A DNA stretch of 64,000 nucleotides from Chalara sp. BL73 (GCA_918026815.1 CAKJVC010000150.1:1-64000), one strand, 5' to 3'; shown: positions 1 to 11,665, counted from the first letter of the stretch. The notes: generated by a model not told the origin, from the sequence alone. Numbers and translations: made by a program.

Positions 1-170
1 CCTCTAGAAGGCCCTCCGAATCGGTATCATTTGCCGTGTCCTCCTCATGGTCGCTACTGTCAAATAGGCTGTCCGTGTCGGAGTCGCTTGTGCTGTCAGA
101 TCGATAGGCGGGTAGTCTTTATCGGATTGAGACTGGCGCATTATTATATAGGGCTTTGGGGTGGCCAGGA
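1..170 (-). pseudogene. Possible acidic coding relic cut by the left edge
   Basis: On the minus strand a stretch rich in Asp, Ser and Glu reads out to position 1 (frame covering about 3-120), preceded in another frame by a basic/polar start (MRQSQSDKDYPP). The two frames would join only with a one- or two-base shift near position 95-100. No domain is recognisable. It may be the N-terminal part of a decayed gene that continues to the left, or chance. Low confidence. Confidence 0.15.
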
Positions 171-590
171 GATAGCAGATTGAGACGTCGAGACGGCTGC
201 TAACTAGGTGAGGAAGGGGAGGACAATTGTGATAGAGAGACGAGACAACCGTTGCCACAAGAGCACTGCGGAAAAAAGAGGAGTTAAAGTAGAGAGAAGA
301 GGGATGCGAGATACAAGAGGGGATGATAGGTACAGAGGGGTCGAGATGATGAGTGGAGGACGAGGGCACTCTTTAAATCCATCATCAGCATCGAGTGGGC
401 CCAGAAGGAGCCTCTATTGGCTTCGTGATGTCCCCTTGAATTCGGCGGGGAAGGGTTGAGAATGGTTTCCTGTAAGATGATGAAGAGAAGCTGTCGCGTA
501 GGCGGCCAATGGATGCGCGGTGCCTGGTGTATCGAGCAGACGGTGCGCGGTTAGCGGCAAACTAGTTAGCAGACCTCTATATGTTTTAAT

Positions 591-810
591 TGTACACACT
601 ACAAGCAGGGCCAACATCGAGGAAGTGGGGTAAGCCGCCGGCTATACCTAATCAAGGAAATGTGGTCTCTGCCTGCATAGCCTATAGCGGATACCGGGAT
701 ACATATTGTACACACTACAAGCAGGGCCATCATTCGAGGAAGTGGGGGTAAGCTGCCAGCTATACCTAATCAGGAAAATGGGGTCCCCGCCTGCATAGCC
801 TACAGCAGAA
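591..810. repeat. Imperfect tandem duplication, two ~105-bp units
   Basis: Unit 1 (about 591-695) and unit 2 (about 706-810) both begin with TGTACACACTACAAGCAGGG (first unit one base different at the 5' side) and share the GAGGAAGTGGGG, GCTATACCTAATCA and GCCTGCATAGCCTA blocks. They differ by point changes and single-base indels. No coding potential is seen. Confidence 0.7.
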
Positions 811-2245
811 CCTTATTTTCTTCGTTTTCAGCTCAGGTTTACTAGACGCTTTCCTTTTGTTACTCCTCGTGTAGATCTTAGGCACTCGGTAATTTCCGAC
901 CTGATGTACCAAGCCAAACTAAAATAGAGACAAGCCGAGTAGTAGAAAACCTCATTTGCCGAATTACGTTACAGTTGTGTGATGTACTAGGGAGAATACC
1001 AACTATCCACAGCCACGTGTCTAATGACAAAGGTTTTTTGGGGGAGGCAGCTATGCAAGGTAGTCAATAAGACGGTGGGCCAAGTGAACCGTCTTTTATA
1101 GTAAAAACACCTAGCATCGCTCTTTTTTGTCATTTGATCTTTTACATAACATTTTGGATAGGCTTTGAAGCTCTTGTCGCTTACAAAATTGAAGGATCGA
1201 GGGCTAAAATCCCTAAGAGTGAAAATGTTACAAAATAACGTATGTTATATATGATGTATGTCTACCTAAAAAGACAACGGTATTGACGTTGCATAAGGCG
1301 TATTATTCGTATCTTGGCGCCTGTTTTCGATTGGCTTACGCGCTGAATTAGAAATTTTAGGCTAAAAATGTCAAGGACCAGCAGCATAATTGAGGCGTTT
1401 CGGTGCTGACAACCCCACCGTGACTCAGATCGAAGAGTAAATGAAGGTCGAGTCTATAAAGGTTCATTATAAGCGGTTATTGAAAGACTACCCACATCGA
1501 GTTTCTGGGCGCTGTTGGCTTTCAGCTGGCACTGCTCGGTGTTCCAACTATTAAGAAATTCGATTAAAGAAAGGCAAAAGAAATAATTACTACGCTGCTG
1601 CGGTCATCAAAAGTCAAGTGCTTACTTTTAAAGTAAGATCTTATCCTTCTGCACTTTCGTATCTTTTGGAAGGTGGACAGGGCTAATCTTAATTCAGAAA
1701 CTGCGTTCTAAACTGCGTAGTGACCTTCAGAGCTAATATGGTCTGTGCTCACTCTGTACAAACAGTAATTAAAGGGAGCGTTATACATGGCCGTACACGT
1801 TACTTTTGAATAAGACGGCGAATGGTTATGTGAGATTTTAGAACATTCTAACGGCGATGCCCTTAAGCTTTATTGGATCGGCGGTATTTTTCAATCCAAA
1901 ACCTTACCTGTATAGCCGAATACGCATGCGGGCGCATTCTCTATTCTTAGCCGTATAGACAATTATCGCAACTGACCGTACAATTTTTCGTTTCCTTTTA
2001 AGACCCGCGCCTTTGTTGTCAGAAGCTGCGCTCGTACCGGGAGAACGGCCTTGCATAAGAAGTAGCTGAATTAGGAAAATGATCAATTTTACGAACAATT
2101 TCAATATTGATAGGGCTGATGAGAATTGTGGTATAAGAAGTACCAGATGGTCCATTTATTTAGATGAAACCACTCGATAATAACATCCTGAGTTCTAGTC
2201 CATTATCTACCACTTAATCTTTATTTTTTAGCCCTCTGATTGAAG
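811..2245. other. AT-rich intergenic stretch without a visible gene
   Basis: About 1.4 kb, AT-rich with many TA dinucleotides and frequent stops in all frames. No conserved motif, tRNA or coding stretch was recognised. The right end should contain the promoter of the con-13-like gene. Confidence 0.5.
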
Positions 2246-3751
2246 ATGCTGCTTTCAACCTCTGTCGTAGCTGCAACGCTCCTATTCGGCCAGTCTGCTG
2301 TTGCAGTAAACGGCAAGAGAGTCTTTCTCCAGGACATTACGTCCAGATTTGATCCGGTTTTCTGGAACTATCTTAAACCTACTCAATCTCATTGGGGTTA
2401 GTATAACTATCTCCTTAATTTATATTTCTGAGAAGCAGAGAAATAATATCATAACATGGGTCATGTTATTAGTGTTCAATAAAACGACTCTAATTCGCCG
2501 CTCTCGAAAGTTTCGGCAAGAGCCACTGCTAACTGCGCATAGACGCATGGGGTTGGGGATGGATTCCTAAAAGCTGTTTTGAGCGCATCCAGGAGGAGGG
2601 ACTTAGCCCTTATGATGTCGAGGTTTTCAATGTTCACTATTCTGACTGCGACACCACCTGGACGATGTGTCGACACCATAACGCAGATCTGAGGTTGGTA
2701 CCAGTCATCTCAAGACCCCTAGCCCGACCTGGAGGACAATTTGCTGACTGGTGGTCGTTATCTAGTCAAATCGATATGATCGATCTCTTTGGCCGCCTTC
2801 CTGCTGGCTATCGCGGGGCCGTTAGACATGTTATTGCCGTTTCTCGCGGGTAGCCATCCACCTCTCCTGTCTCGACCCATATAAAGTCAATTGCTAACCA
2901 CAAAATACATTCCAGTGGGGGGCATATATGAATGGCGGCGACATTATTTTTAAAGGCCGCGCCACACCCTCCGTTTTCATACACGAAGCTGGACACGCCG
3001 CTGATTTTCAATTACGTCCTGACCATGGTGTTAACGGTCCTACAAGTTCAACCGCGGAGTTCCGTGACGCCGTTGCCAAGGACACTTGTGATGCCAGTCC
3101 TGCTAGTATGTCTCCCCTAAACCTTTATCTCAGCAGTCGCTCCAAGGAATATATTGATCTTTGACGCATAGACTACGGAGAAGATTATGCCGAGCTGTGC
3201 CAGTACTTATTGTATGAGATTGTATCACCAGGAGGGCTTGATCCTTTGGGTAATTGGCGCTGCCTAGAGAATCAGAAGAATGTTGCTGGGAACCTTATGA
3301 GGGGTTATTTGACTCCCGGGGCTCGATGCTCGCATAGGGTTCCAGATTCGCCGCCTGGTAAGTAACGGAGGGCAGAATTTCACGTTTAGACATTTTCTTT
3401 GCTTGCAATATTGCCAACAAGCTCATCAATCAGTGTCTTTGACAGCAAAATCGATTCGCTTATAGTCTAGTAAGAGCTAACTCCTCTTGTTCAATAGTTA
3501 GCATGGGTCCAGCGTCGGGCAATGGCAAACGCTCAGTAGGCCATATGCGAGATGAGCACCTTCAATTGGGCCAGCGAGATGTAGTCGCGACTTCACCTAA
3601 CAAGGGTGTGGATGAGGGTGATGTTGAGTTTTTCGGTAATATAGTGTTTAATGAGACTGCAAGACAGAACGCAATCACGATGCAGGAGCAGTGGCAAGCG
3701 GAGTGGATTGCACAACAGCAGTCAAAGAGGATGCTCAAGTTCGAAGCTTAG
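2246..3751 (+). CDS. Conidiation-specific protein 13 (con-13)-like secreted protein with HEAGH motif
   Basis: Resembles the fungal con-13 family, secreted proteins with a metalloprotease-like HEXXH core. The N-terminus (MLLSTSVVAATLLFGQSAVA) is a good signal peptide. Exons deduced: 2246-2396, 2543-2693, 2766-~2838, 2916-3105, 3172-3357, 3498-3751. Most introns have clear signals (for example CTAAC then CATAG ending at 2542; GTAAGT at 3358). Visible family blocks: RFDPVFWNY, WGWGWIPKSCF, DCDTTWTMCRHHNA, IDMIDLFGRLPAGYRG, SVFIHEAGHAADF (zinc-binding type), NYGEDYAELCQYL, and a polar tail ending in KRMLKFEA. The only doubtful joint is exon 3/4: the better GT (2850) would put exon 4 out of frame, while a weaker GTTTCT donor at 2839 keeps it in frame. 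If neither is used, the gene has a frameshift. Function of the family is poorly known; it is often expressed during conidiation. Confidence 0.78.
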
Positions 3752-4507
3752 GGGAAAGATTCTTAACCTAAAGCACAGAGATCAGAGTAAAAGATGGCAT
3801 AAGGGGGGAGGTATTTGTGGCCGACTTTTTCGGAAGAACTTAGGAGAATTTCAGTTCTGTGATTCTGTACTACAGCTCGAATACGCAAGATAGCAACGGA
3901 GGAAACGTCTTTAAACACTTTCCAAGTAATGGAGTTATGAAAGTACTCTTCTTCGTAGTGCCTATCGACTGCTATTTTGGTGGCTTTGTAGATATCGAGA
4001 CTCAGCAAGGTCTTATTGGGAGAAATAGGCCTTGCAGTCCTCGGGTATAGAAGGCCTCTCCATAACAGAAAACCGGTCCTTCGCCTCGGTCAATACATTT
4101 TCGAAATCTTGGCGAAGTTTTGGGAACTTTTGCTGACATATTCGAGAGCACGCTCAACCGGTTTCTCAATGCACTGATTCTAATAGATTCCTCTAGTAAT
4201 GTCTTGAAGTTTGATGTGCGAAAGAATGTCTGCTCGGCACTGTTTCGCTCTATTAAATTCCTCCGCTCGAATTGTATTATGAGGGCATGTTCTTGTCGGC
4301 AGTCCTGAGGGAGCGGGCAGAAGTGGAGGGTTACTTTCGAGAGAATCAAGTTTAGAGGCGCTGAGGATAGCGAGAGTCGACTCAAGGGTGTTAGACAGAG
4401 AGTGAGACAGTGAAGGGGTGGCGAGGGTGAGCGTTCAATGATAGATGTGATATTTTGGATTCGTGGATTGAGACCGGGTAAAGCGAAGAGAGAGGAAATT
4501 GCGGCCA
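3752..4507. other. No confident gene; open minus-strand frames of unknown meaning
   Basis: A minus-strand open frame of 168 codons (4002-4508) and one of 81 codons (3763-4008) lie head to tail here and could be two exons of one gene, but neither contains a recognisable domain and I see no convincing splice pair joining them. The region would also hold the promoter and missing 5' part of the adjacent cyclin-like relic. Confidence 0.25.
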
Positions 4508-4831
4508 ATGGAAGTGTCTAGGACGGCGAGGGAGGCACTTCGAGAAGAAGCAATGCCTTCTACCATTTTCCGCAAGTGGGTCGCGACAATTTTACCAACT
4601 ATCCGGGTGCTACAGAATGCGGTTCTTCTAGCCTTAATATTCATTTACCGACTCAAGATCACCAATCCGCGGGTGAAAGGCAGAACCGGAAGTGAATACA
4701 GGGTCTTCACCGTAGCTTTGATGCTTGGGAATAAGTGTGAGTTTTGTTTTCGGGCACCTTTGGGAAATTGCTTAACATGGAAACAGTTCCTGACGATAAC
4801 TCCTACGCAAACAAGACGTGGACATCGGAGG
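4508..4831 (+). pseudogene. Pho80/Clg1-type cyclin box fragment, truncated
   Basis: Two exons read through the middle of a Pcl/Pho80-type cyclin: 4508-4736 and 4787-4831, joined by a GTGAGT..ACAG intron in correct phase. Family blocks are NAVLLALIFIYRLK, GRTGSEYRVFTVALMLGNK and, across the intron, FPDDNSYANKTW. In intact family members the box continues with a helix around the motif MEVEFLSNM; here only a weak, out-of-context similarity (SVSINPHIM near 4910) follows, then unrelated sequence. Cyclins of this group bind Pho85-type kinases. The N-terminal region upstream of 4508 is also not recognisable. I read this as a truncated gene copy, possibly broken by the helicase-like insertion that follows. 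Confidence 0.65.
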
Positions 4832-5000
4832 GTAAAGGGCGGTAGTTGTAAGCAGAGTGCTGTGTGGTCGGGAGCTTGGTTTTGTGGAAGATCGGGGAAT
4901 AGGTCGGTGAGCATCAATCCGCATATCATGGCAAAAGATCCTCGTGGCATGTGGGAGGAACTAAAGAAGAAAAAAAATCGCGTTACCGACCAAGATAACC

Positions 5001-5207
5001 TCCTGGATCAATTCCGGAATAATCAGGATTACGGCTCAACATACAGGCCGTAATGCAGCTCGAGCTACTGAAAAAGTCGATAATTTGTCACCTGGGCTTT
5101 ACGTGTGTATTAACGCTCGTATTATGCTTACAGCCAATTTATGGACCGAACATGGCTTGGTCAGCGGCTCTATGGAAGTTCTACAGCTATCCTTCGGCAT
5201 TGCTTAG
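5001..5207 (+). pseudogene. PIF1-like / Helitron-type helicase C-terminal fragment
   Basis: An in-frame stretch contains ITAQHTGRNAARA followed by ARIMLTANLWTEHGLVSGSM, which matches the conserved C-terminal region of PIF1-like helicases found in Helitrons and related fungal elements (usual form: high similarity to a VMLTSNLWTE..GLVNGS block). It ends in a TAG at about 5205 soon after. No ATPase motifs are present, so this is only a small remnant. It sits directly downstream of the truncated cyclin box. Confidence 0.65.
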
Positions 5208-5643
5208 ATCCACAAGCTCTAAATTTGAACTTGCAGCTGCGCGGCGTTCGACATGCAATACTGAATCGTTTTTTTATCTGAATGAGTAACTTTTCGCTTG
5301 TTTGATCCTCGGTACTAATCTAATCTATAAAGCGGAACGACCCTGCAACTGAGGACGAACTCATCACTCGTAATAGATCTTCCACTCTGGATGAGGCTTT
5401 TACAGTGGACGAACGCCCATTCGTTGTGGATGAAAGATTTTATCGAGCCAGGGACGCATTTTACCTACTTACGGAAGAACGACAAGGCATTGTATCTTTA
5501 TCAACCAGCAAGCGCTCGTTCCGTAAAAGGGAATCCTCGTTTGGTACAAGCAAATTCTTGCTTCGTATGGCACGGCGTTAATTATTAGACTTAGTAAGAC
5601 ATGTCGCATTTATGAACCAGGCTGGAGTTATGTATCTGGATAC

Positions 5644-6345
5644 ATGCGACGACGCTGTTTTACGGGTGGGTTTGACGACAAAATGAAAGTGTTCCTTGTA
5701 GGGTTTTCGAGGGCCCCGGGAAATGTGAAACACGCGCGAATAGATTGTTTCCAAGTTTTCAAGGTAATCTTGAACTTTCTGGATCTTGTGGAGCCTCCTT
5801 ATGCCTGGACAGGATATCCATTCTTAGACAATCTTTGCCGTCAGCACCCTGAATACAACAGCAGGTCGTGGCCATTTGCTGCAGAGGACGTTATGGGCCA
5901 TCTCAAAATTGACCTTGATGAACCGACGGAGTTATGGACTACATTCCGCGTCTTTAAGAACGCCAAAATGGGATATATATTCTCTAAAAATATCAGCTAC
6001 TTCAACGGCAAAGACCTGGAGCGGTTTTTACGCAATGACTTTGTGCGTTACACGCCCAAAGGACCCGGTGCTCGGGATTGGCAACGCCTAGAAGTGAAGG
6101 TGCCTACTGCTTTCCCAATCCCAACCTTCATCTTTGGCTTCCCCTTCATTTCACATCGGGAATCCGACCGCCTCCCCTTCTCCACATCCCGAATCATCCT
6201 TTTCCGCCCCGAAACCCACAACCGAGCCCGATTCAGACAAAGGTGTAGATGTCAAAAAGTAGCAATCAGAAAGCGATACCGTTCCGGTCTAGCGAAGCCG
6301 TACTGTAGAGGTTTGAGGAAGAGTTTCGTAGCAAGGAATGGATAA
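5644..6345 (+). CDS. Unrecognised ORF, 233 codons
   Basis: The first two thirds have protein-like composition (for example YAWTGYPFLDNLCRQHPEY, DLDEPTELWTTFRVFKNAK, RFLRNDFVRYTPKGPGARDW), while the last ~75 codons are Arg/Pro/Phe-rich and look like read-through of non-coding DNA. I do not recognise a family. Upstream, 5318-5590 contains two overlapping open frames separated from earlier sequence by a plausible intron (GTAACT..TACTAAT..AAAG, 5287-5331), so an exon of the same gene may start there. It could be a real accessory gene with missed introns or a decayed one. Confidence 0.35.
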   Translation: MRRRCFTGGFDDKMKVFLVGFSRAPGNVKHARIDCFQVFKVILNFLDLVEPPYAWTGYPFLDNLCRQHPEYNSRSWPFAAEDVMGHLKIDLDEPTELWTTFRVFKNAKMGYIFSKNISYFNGKDLERFLRNDFVRYTPKGPGARDWQRLEVKVPTAFPIPTFIFGFPFISHRESDRLPFSTSRIILFRPETHNRARFRQRCRCQKVAIRKRYRSGLAKPYCRGLRKSFVARNG

Positions 6346-6738
6346 GGGAACGAGAGGGCTATGAGGGGATGGTTGGAGTTGGCTGCTAGGTCAAGTCAAG
6401 TTAGATGGATCAAGTCAGATAAGCGGCTAGGGCGAGTGGTGATGTTGCTGCGCGTGCTCATTCTTGACGTCTTGATGATATAAAAAGAAGGATGGAGCGG
6501 GGAATCTGGGGTTATTCACAAACATGGGGTGAGAATGGGGGACGTGTTTGATTTTGTGGGGGTGGCTGGAGGCACGTGTCTTGCTCGCCGGATAAAGGCC
6601 GTCGATGCTGCGAATACTGGAAACGCTACTCAGTTTCCTTACACCAACGATCATATAAAACCACGTTTGGCCCTAAATATAGTTCTCTCGCATGCTTAGA
6701 CATCGCAAATCACTCACACCCAAAATAGTGCTAAAACA

Positions 6739-7473
6739 TCACGTGCCCTTGGCTGCTCTTATCATGTTGGTGTTGACAATAGGCTGCGTCCATCCGCGAT
6801 CGCTTACGTCGACCGAGTGCTCCCCCTTATTCACGCAGCCGAGTTTCTCGTACAAGCCACGCCCAGACCGTGAGGCGCGAACGTATAGCGTTCCACGAGC
6901 GATGTCGACTTCTTGTAGCCAGTGGGTTAGAAGAAGAGAGCCGACTCCGCGACGCTGGTAAGAGGGTGACGTTGCGAGAGCTTCGAGTTCTGTTTGGCGT
7001 CAGCGCAATGTTTGTAGACGATCCTGGAGGATGCAGGTGGGGAACGGAAAGATTTTATGAGAACTGGACGGCGAACCCCACATATCGTTCTTAAAATACT
7101 TCATCTTGTCCTCCTTCATCAACTTCATCAACCCCGAGAACCATGCAAGCTTCTCCGCCGGCGCATCCTCTGGAAATGTTGGGTTCCATTCGTCTTCTTG
7201 GACACTTTCTAGTTTTGGTCTCGCTCCTACGAGGAAGCCTGCAATATCTCCACCATGTGTGGTTTCATTCTTAGATGTAATGGCAACAAGGAATTGATAA
7301 CGATCTGGTTGTGACAGGAAGTGCGCGTAACGGGAGAGGTACAGAGCGTGTATGTCGTCTGGTGGAAGTAGGTCTATATTTAGAAGGGCTGATGTTGGCT
7401 TGTGAGCTGCGATATCAAGAGTTGCTATAGAGGGCAGGTCGGTCGGACTCGCCGCTCGGATTGCAAATGCCAT
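6739..7473 (-). CDS. GNAT-family N-acetyltransferase
   Basis: Predicted 215-residue acetyl-CoA-dependent acyltransferase of the GNAT fold. Two exons: 7473-7077 and 6989-6739; together 648 bp, exactly 216 codons. The N-terminal beta1/alpha1 segment reads MAFAIRAASPTDLPSIATLD; the acetyl-CoA loop (motif A) is SPSYQRRGVGSLLL, followed by RASRSGRGLYEKLGC, typical of motif B. The start at 7473 is chosen because the family begins right there; a 23-codon in-frame extension to 7542 is possible but less likely. The intron donor (GTTCGC) is weak, but the branch site GCTGAC and AAACAG acceptor are good and the joined frame keeps ELEALATSP before the motif. Substrate unknown. Confidence 0.8.
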
Positions 7474-7984
7474 GTTGAGCGATAAATCAACACAATGTAT
7501 GGTGATTCGTATTAAAATGTTTGAGGATGTCCAAGAGGTCACTAGAATATTTGGTATCTCGAATCAAAATTGCTTAATGGAGTGTTGATGGATGTGAGTA
7601 CATTGGCTGAACCACTGCTATAAAGCAAAGTCTGCAGCCTAAAAGATATACGTAAACTTGGTGTGGAAATGATCCACTCGACGAAAATCTAGAAAGCCAA
7701 GAAAACCGTTGCCCCACGGCTGCATCTGCTGAGATGATTCGGTACGAGCAAGAGTGGATCATAGTTTGCGGGTTTAAGTGGATCACGGTTTGCGGCGGAC
7801 ATACATAAGCTGAAGTCCGTACACTGCACACGCGGGTAACTTTCATGATCTTACATCTTTGCGACCACATGCTGAACAGGTTGCTAGATGGATTAGTGTT
7901 AGTGATGTCGATTCAGTTCTTCTCGATGGGGGTCTTCAAGGGAAGAAACCTATATACGAGTATTTCCGTCAACAGTACTTACTT

Positions 7985-8120
7985 CGGTATTGCAGATTGG
8001 GATCAAGATGCTGGTCCGCTGATGTGTGCAGGCGCCACTGTGTGGAGCCCCCTTTATGATGGTGGCGTACGGCCTTGGTGATCGCGTCGGCATCATAGGT
8101 ATAGGCATTGGTTACAGTAA
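7985..8120 (+). pseudogene. Zinc-type alcohol dehydrogenase relic with frameshift
   Basis: Contains ADWDQDAGPLMCAGATVWSP and then LYDGGVRP, the stretch that precedes the Rossmann fold in NADP-dependent (cinnamyl-type) alcohol dehydrogenases. The nucleotide-binding segment GDRVGIIGIG follows in the +1 frame, so one extra T near 8077 breaks the gene. Neither the catalytic zinc ligands nor the rest of the nucleotide-binding domain can be traced. The flanks (7560-7980 and 8120-8500) hold no further recognisable gene. Confidence 0.65.
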
Positions 8121-8526
8121 TTACAACGTATTTTATCTTACTTAACAAGGCCTGTGCTGAAGATGTGGCTGCGGGTGGCGGACTGCTAAGCCTTATCGAT
8201 ATGAGTTAACGAGGTTTTATTCCCTCGTGTGACGATGTTGCCCCGCGCCAGGCTATTTTTGTTTACACGCAACAACAACCTGCCAACCAGATTTCTTCCA
8301 CAACCACCACGACTCGACGTACGACAGACCATTCGACAACTCTCGATCAATAAGGCTGAGCATCGAGTTCAGTACAACAAATTCTTTGGTTCGCAATCCA
8401 AATTTCGTTCTGATCATCTGCAATTGCCCCTCATTTACTACCCTACTAAGCATTGAGAAGCAGTGTTACTGCATCCATTAGTCCACCACACTCCTTTCAC
8501 GTCCTATAAAACATCACAAAATCATC

Positions 8527-9732
8527 ATGGAGAATTACCAGAAGCTGGAAAAGGTCGGAGAAGGTCAGTACACCTCAATACAGGCCGGATCGCGCTTCGA
8601 TAAGTCTCCAGATACGTCTGGTCCTTAAACGCCAACCGCTGACTCCTCCATAAAGGTACATACGGTGTAGTCTACAAAGCCCGCGATCTCCTTCACTCCG
8701 GGCGAATCGTTGCTCTCAAGAAGATTCGCCTGGACGCCGAAGATGAAGGTGTCCCCAGTACCGCAATTCGCGAAATTTCTCTTCTGAAAGAAATGAACGA
8801 CCCAAGCATTGTCCGTCTCCTCAACATCGTACACGCTGATGGCAACAAACTCTACCTCGTCGTTGAATTTTTGGATCTAGATTTGAAGCGATACATGGAG
8901 GCGCTCCCAGTGTCTGATGGTGGACGAGGCAAATCTTTTCCTGAAGGATCTGGACCTGACTTGGGAAGACTCGGCTTGGGAGACGCGATGGTAAAGAAGT
9001 TCATGAGTCAATTGTGCGAGGGTGTTCGATACTGCCACAGCCGCCGCGTCCTACATCGAGATCTCAAGCCGCAGAATCTACTGATCGATCGCGAAGGAAA
9101 CCTTAAGCTTGCGGATTTCGGTCTTGCGCGCGCTTTCGGTGTTCCTCTTCGCACCTATACCCATGAAGTTGTCACCCTATGGTACAGATCACCAGAGATT
9201 CTACTTGGAGGTCGCCAATACTCGACTGGTGTTGATATGTGGTCTGTTGGATGTATCTTTGCTGAGATGTGCACTCGGAAACCCCTGTTCCCTGGCGATT
9301 CTGAGATCGATGAAATCTTCAAGATCTTCAAGTAAGTTTACATCCGAGTAATTACCGATCCTTCGCTGGTCCTATACGGCCACTGCCGCGAAGGCCGAGC
9401 TATCTCCCTTTGCCATAATACATGCTAACGTAACCAGACTGTTAGGCACCCCCACCGAGGCCGACTGGCCCGGCGTCACGGACAAGACCTGCTTCCCCGA
9501 CTTCAAATCCTCCTTCCCCAAATGGCAACGCGACCAATTCAAACCCCTCTGCACCAACCTCGACGATCACGGCCTCGACCTTCTTGAACTGATGCTGATC
9601 TACGATCCTGCCAGCCGCATCTCTGCCAAGCAAGCCTGCATCCATCCCTACTTCGAAGATGGTAGCGCTGCATACTCTGGTCGTGGCCTGGGTCCGACAT
9701 ACAGGGGCGCCATCACGAATGGCTACTATTGA
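8527..9732 (+). CDS. Cyclin-dependent kinase, Cdc2/Cdc28 (CDK1) type
   Basis: Predicted 335-residue Ser/Thr kinase, the size expected of CDK1. Three exons: 8527-8563, 8656-9331, 9438-9732 (1008 bp). Exon 1 ends inside the Gly-rich loop ([13 protein letters not shown] across the intron). The exact PSTAIRE helix ([13 protein letters not shown]), catalytic loop [17 protein letters not shown] and T-loop [17 protein letters not shown] are present, as are the Gly-loop Thr-Tyr and T-loop Thr that control CDK1. An insertion after the hinge (about residues 100-122, Gly/Ser-rich) is longer than in yeast, as in other filamentous fungi. Introns carry GTCAGT and GTAAGT donors. No lesions; presumably the essential mitotic CDK, partnering with B-type cyclins in the nucleus. 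Gene neighbours give no operon-like information. Confidence 0.95.
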
Positions 9733-10593
9733 GCGACTGCATCGAACCCTACTGCCTCACAGTTGTAGTGGCAGAACACCAGGGAAGTGAGAGATGAGAG
9801 ATGAATGCCTCGCTTATATTGCACCAGCAGTCTTAGGCTTCAGGATATAATAGGGTCAGGAATAGGAGGGACAGATATAAAATACGGACTACTTTATTTC
9901 TTTATAGTGGCTGGGCATATTCTTGCCGAATTCACATGTGTGTTTGTATTCAGAGGCGGGTAGGCATATCTGGCGGGTTGATCGCATTTATCTCACGCGT
10001 GTATGTATACACGCTTATTGGTCTGTACGATACATTTGCGATACCATTTCGTGCGATATCGGAGGGACATGAGGATGATGGGATGGGTATGAGATGGTAG
10101 ATATGAGATGAATCTTGGAAAGAAAATAATGAGAGCTGCCCTTTGAAGGGTTGGAAAATGTTTTCTTCACAATTGAACTTCCTTCTACTGCTCCATGAAA
10201 GAGGATGTCGCGATTTCTGGGGTTCAAAATTGAAGCTCGCTAAGCGCAAAGCAATTAGCCTCTCTTCCCAACCCCTTGAGTTCATGAGACTCGGCTTGAT
10301 TTTTTAAGATTTAGGCTCAGGTATGAGCGAGCTTGATTGGATATTTCATGTCGATTAGGTATGAAGCTCTCAGAGTCGCATTCTTTCCCGGGCAAAAAAT
10401 CCATGATATGATGTTGAGTTGCCTAGGATCTTCGCTGATGCTCGTATAGGATAAAAGACCTCTACTTGACTTTGGAGATAGTGTCCAAGCGATCCAAAGA
10501 GCTATAGATACCAAATAAGGCAATGATTAAGAGGGGGAGCAGGCCTTGTGTTGGCCATGAAGTGAATCGTCCCATTAATTGCAGTAACTTATT
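9733..10593. other. Intergenic, no gene seen
   Basis: Holds the 3' untranslated region of the kinase gene. Short open frames on the minus strand have no recognisable content. Confidence 0.4.
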
Positions 10594-10780
10594 GTTGGAA
10601 TGCATGTACATAGCTGCACGCGATCCACCAGATCGCGGGAATTGTCGGTCTTCCATCACCTACATATTTACTTGGCAATAGGCCGTAGCTTAGGAGAGTC
10701 AACGAATACAGAACCACACCAGCAAGAGCGTAGTCAATAGCTACTAAGCCCTTGGTATGTGGTAGGTATTCCGACAAAGA
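10594..10780. repeat. 190-bp dispersed repeat, copy 1
   Basis: About 190 bp shared with 13640-13829 in the same orientation, from TTGGAATGCATGTAC to GTGGTAGGTATTC, with roughly one change per 10-15 bp. Includes a short palindrome (CGCGATCC-ACC-GGATCGCG in the second copy, one mismatch in this one). On the minus strand this copy is open and hydrophobic (AIDYALAGVVLYSL), so it could be a fragment of a coding element, but the second copy is broken. The two copies lie on either side of the CorA gene. Confidence 0.75.
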
Positions 10781-10809
10781 ATTATATTCAAGAAAAGTAC
10801 CCTGACTAT

Positions 10810-10953
10810 CATCGTTCCTATAAAATGCTGAAAGAAGCTGTCAATAAAACGTAGGAGTCAATTACACAGGCCACCATACAAAACTTAATTAAGGAAATGG
10901 GTGAACGATGTATTGCAGTGATTCTAGCGAAGGGACGCCCTACAAAATACTAG
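10810..10953 (+). mobile_element. Tc1/mariner-type transposase C-terminal relic
   Basis: Reads HRSYKMLKEAVNKT, a TAG stop, then ESITQATIQNLIKEMGERC and AVILAKGRPTKY before TAG. This is the typical C-terminus of fungal Tc1/mariner transposases; the internal TAG stands where relatives have Trp (TGG). The catalytic DDE part is absent. Similar C-termini occur at 42.7 kb and 44.8 kb. Confidence 0.7.
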
Positions 10954-11665
10954 AAAAAAAAAAAAGAAAAGCAGGATTGCCAAGCATTTCCCAAGCATTT
11001 CGATGTGAAGACGGTGTGGCTGTTGGAATATTCGGGCATGTACCAAGTATATTCCTCAGGCATTACAGTCGCTAGCGAAATCGTCTTTCGCCCTAAACAC
11101 TCTTGGATTTTAAACTCAGCCACAGTGCGATTACATTCGTTTAGACTTCGCATCTTTGACCTCACTTCTTCGGTCATTTTCCACATCCTCACATTCGCAT
11201 TGCCATTAGTGTACTACAGTACCTGCTGTATATCCTCTTCTCTCAACGCCGACCATATCCTTTCGCTCCGCTTCCATACATACATATCAAAATATTCGAG
11301 ACGCACGCTACGACAGCTACAACAAAATTATTAACCAGCAGAACACGATCCCGAGCCGAAACCCCAAAGTTGCAACCCCGCCTCGCCATTTCAATTTTGC
11401 ATTCAAAACCAATTTCCATTTTATATCTAGGTACATCAATTGGCACGGCGAGTCTGAGCACGCAGTAAGGTGTCTTATGACAAAACACATAGGCCTCGGC
11501 CTTGATCAGGGAGGGAGGCCACGTATTACCACTTTATCTTCTTGTACGTCTGATAGCTAAGTCGAAACCGAGAAGGAGATTCGCGCCGCCGGGAAGCCAA
11601 TGGCCTGATCACAAGGAGTGATCGTAAGGAGAGATCAGTTCCACACCAAGCCATGCCGTGGACGA

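Noticed and set aside
4002..4508. 168-codon minus-strand open frame
   Set aside because: No recognisable domain, overlaps the 5' side of the cyclin fragment, no clear splice partner. Left as an unassigned stretch.
9372..9645. Open frames antisense to exon 3 of the kinase gene
   Set aside because: They mirror the codon structure of the well-supported kinase exon and have no domain.
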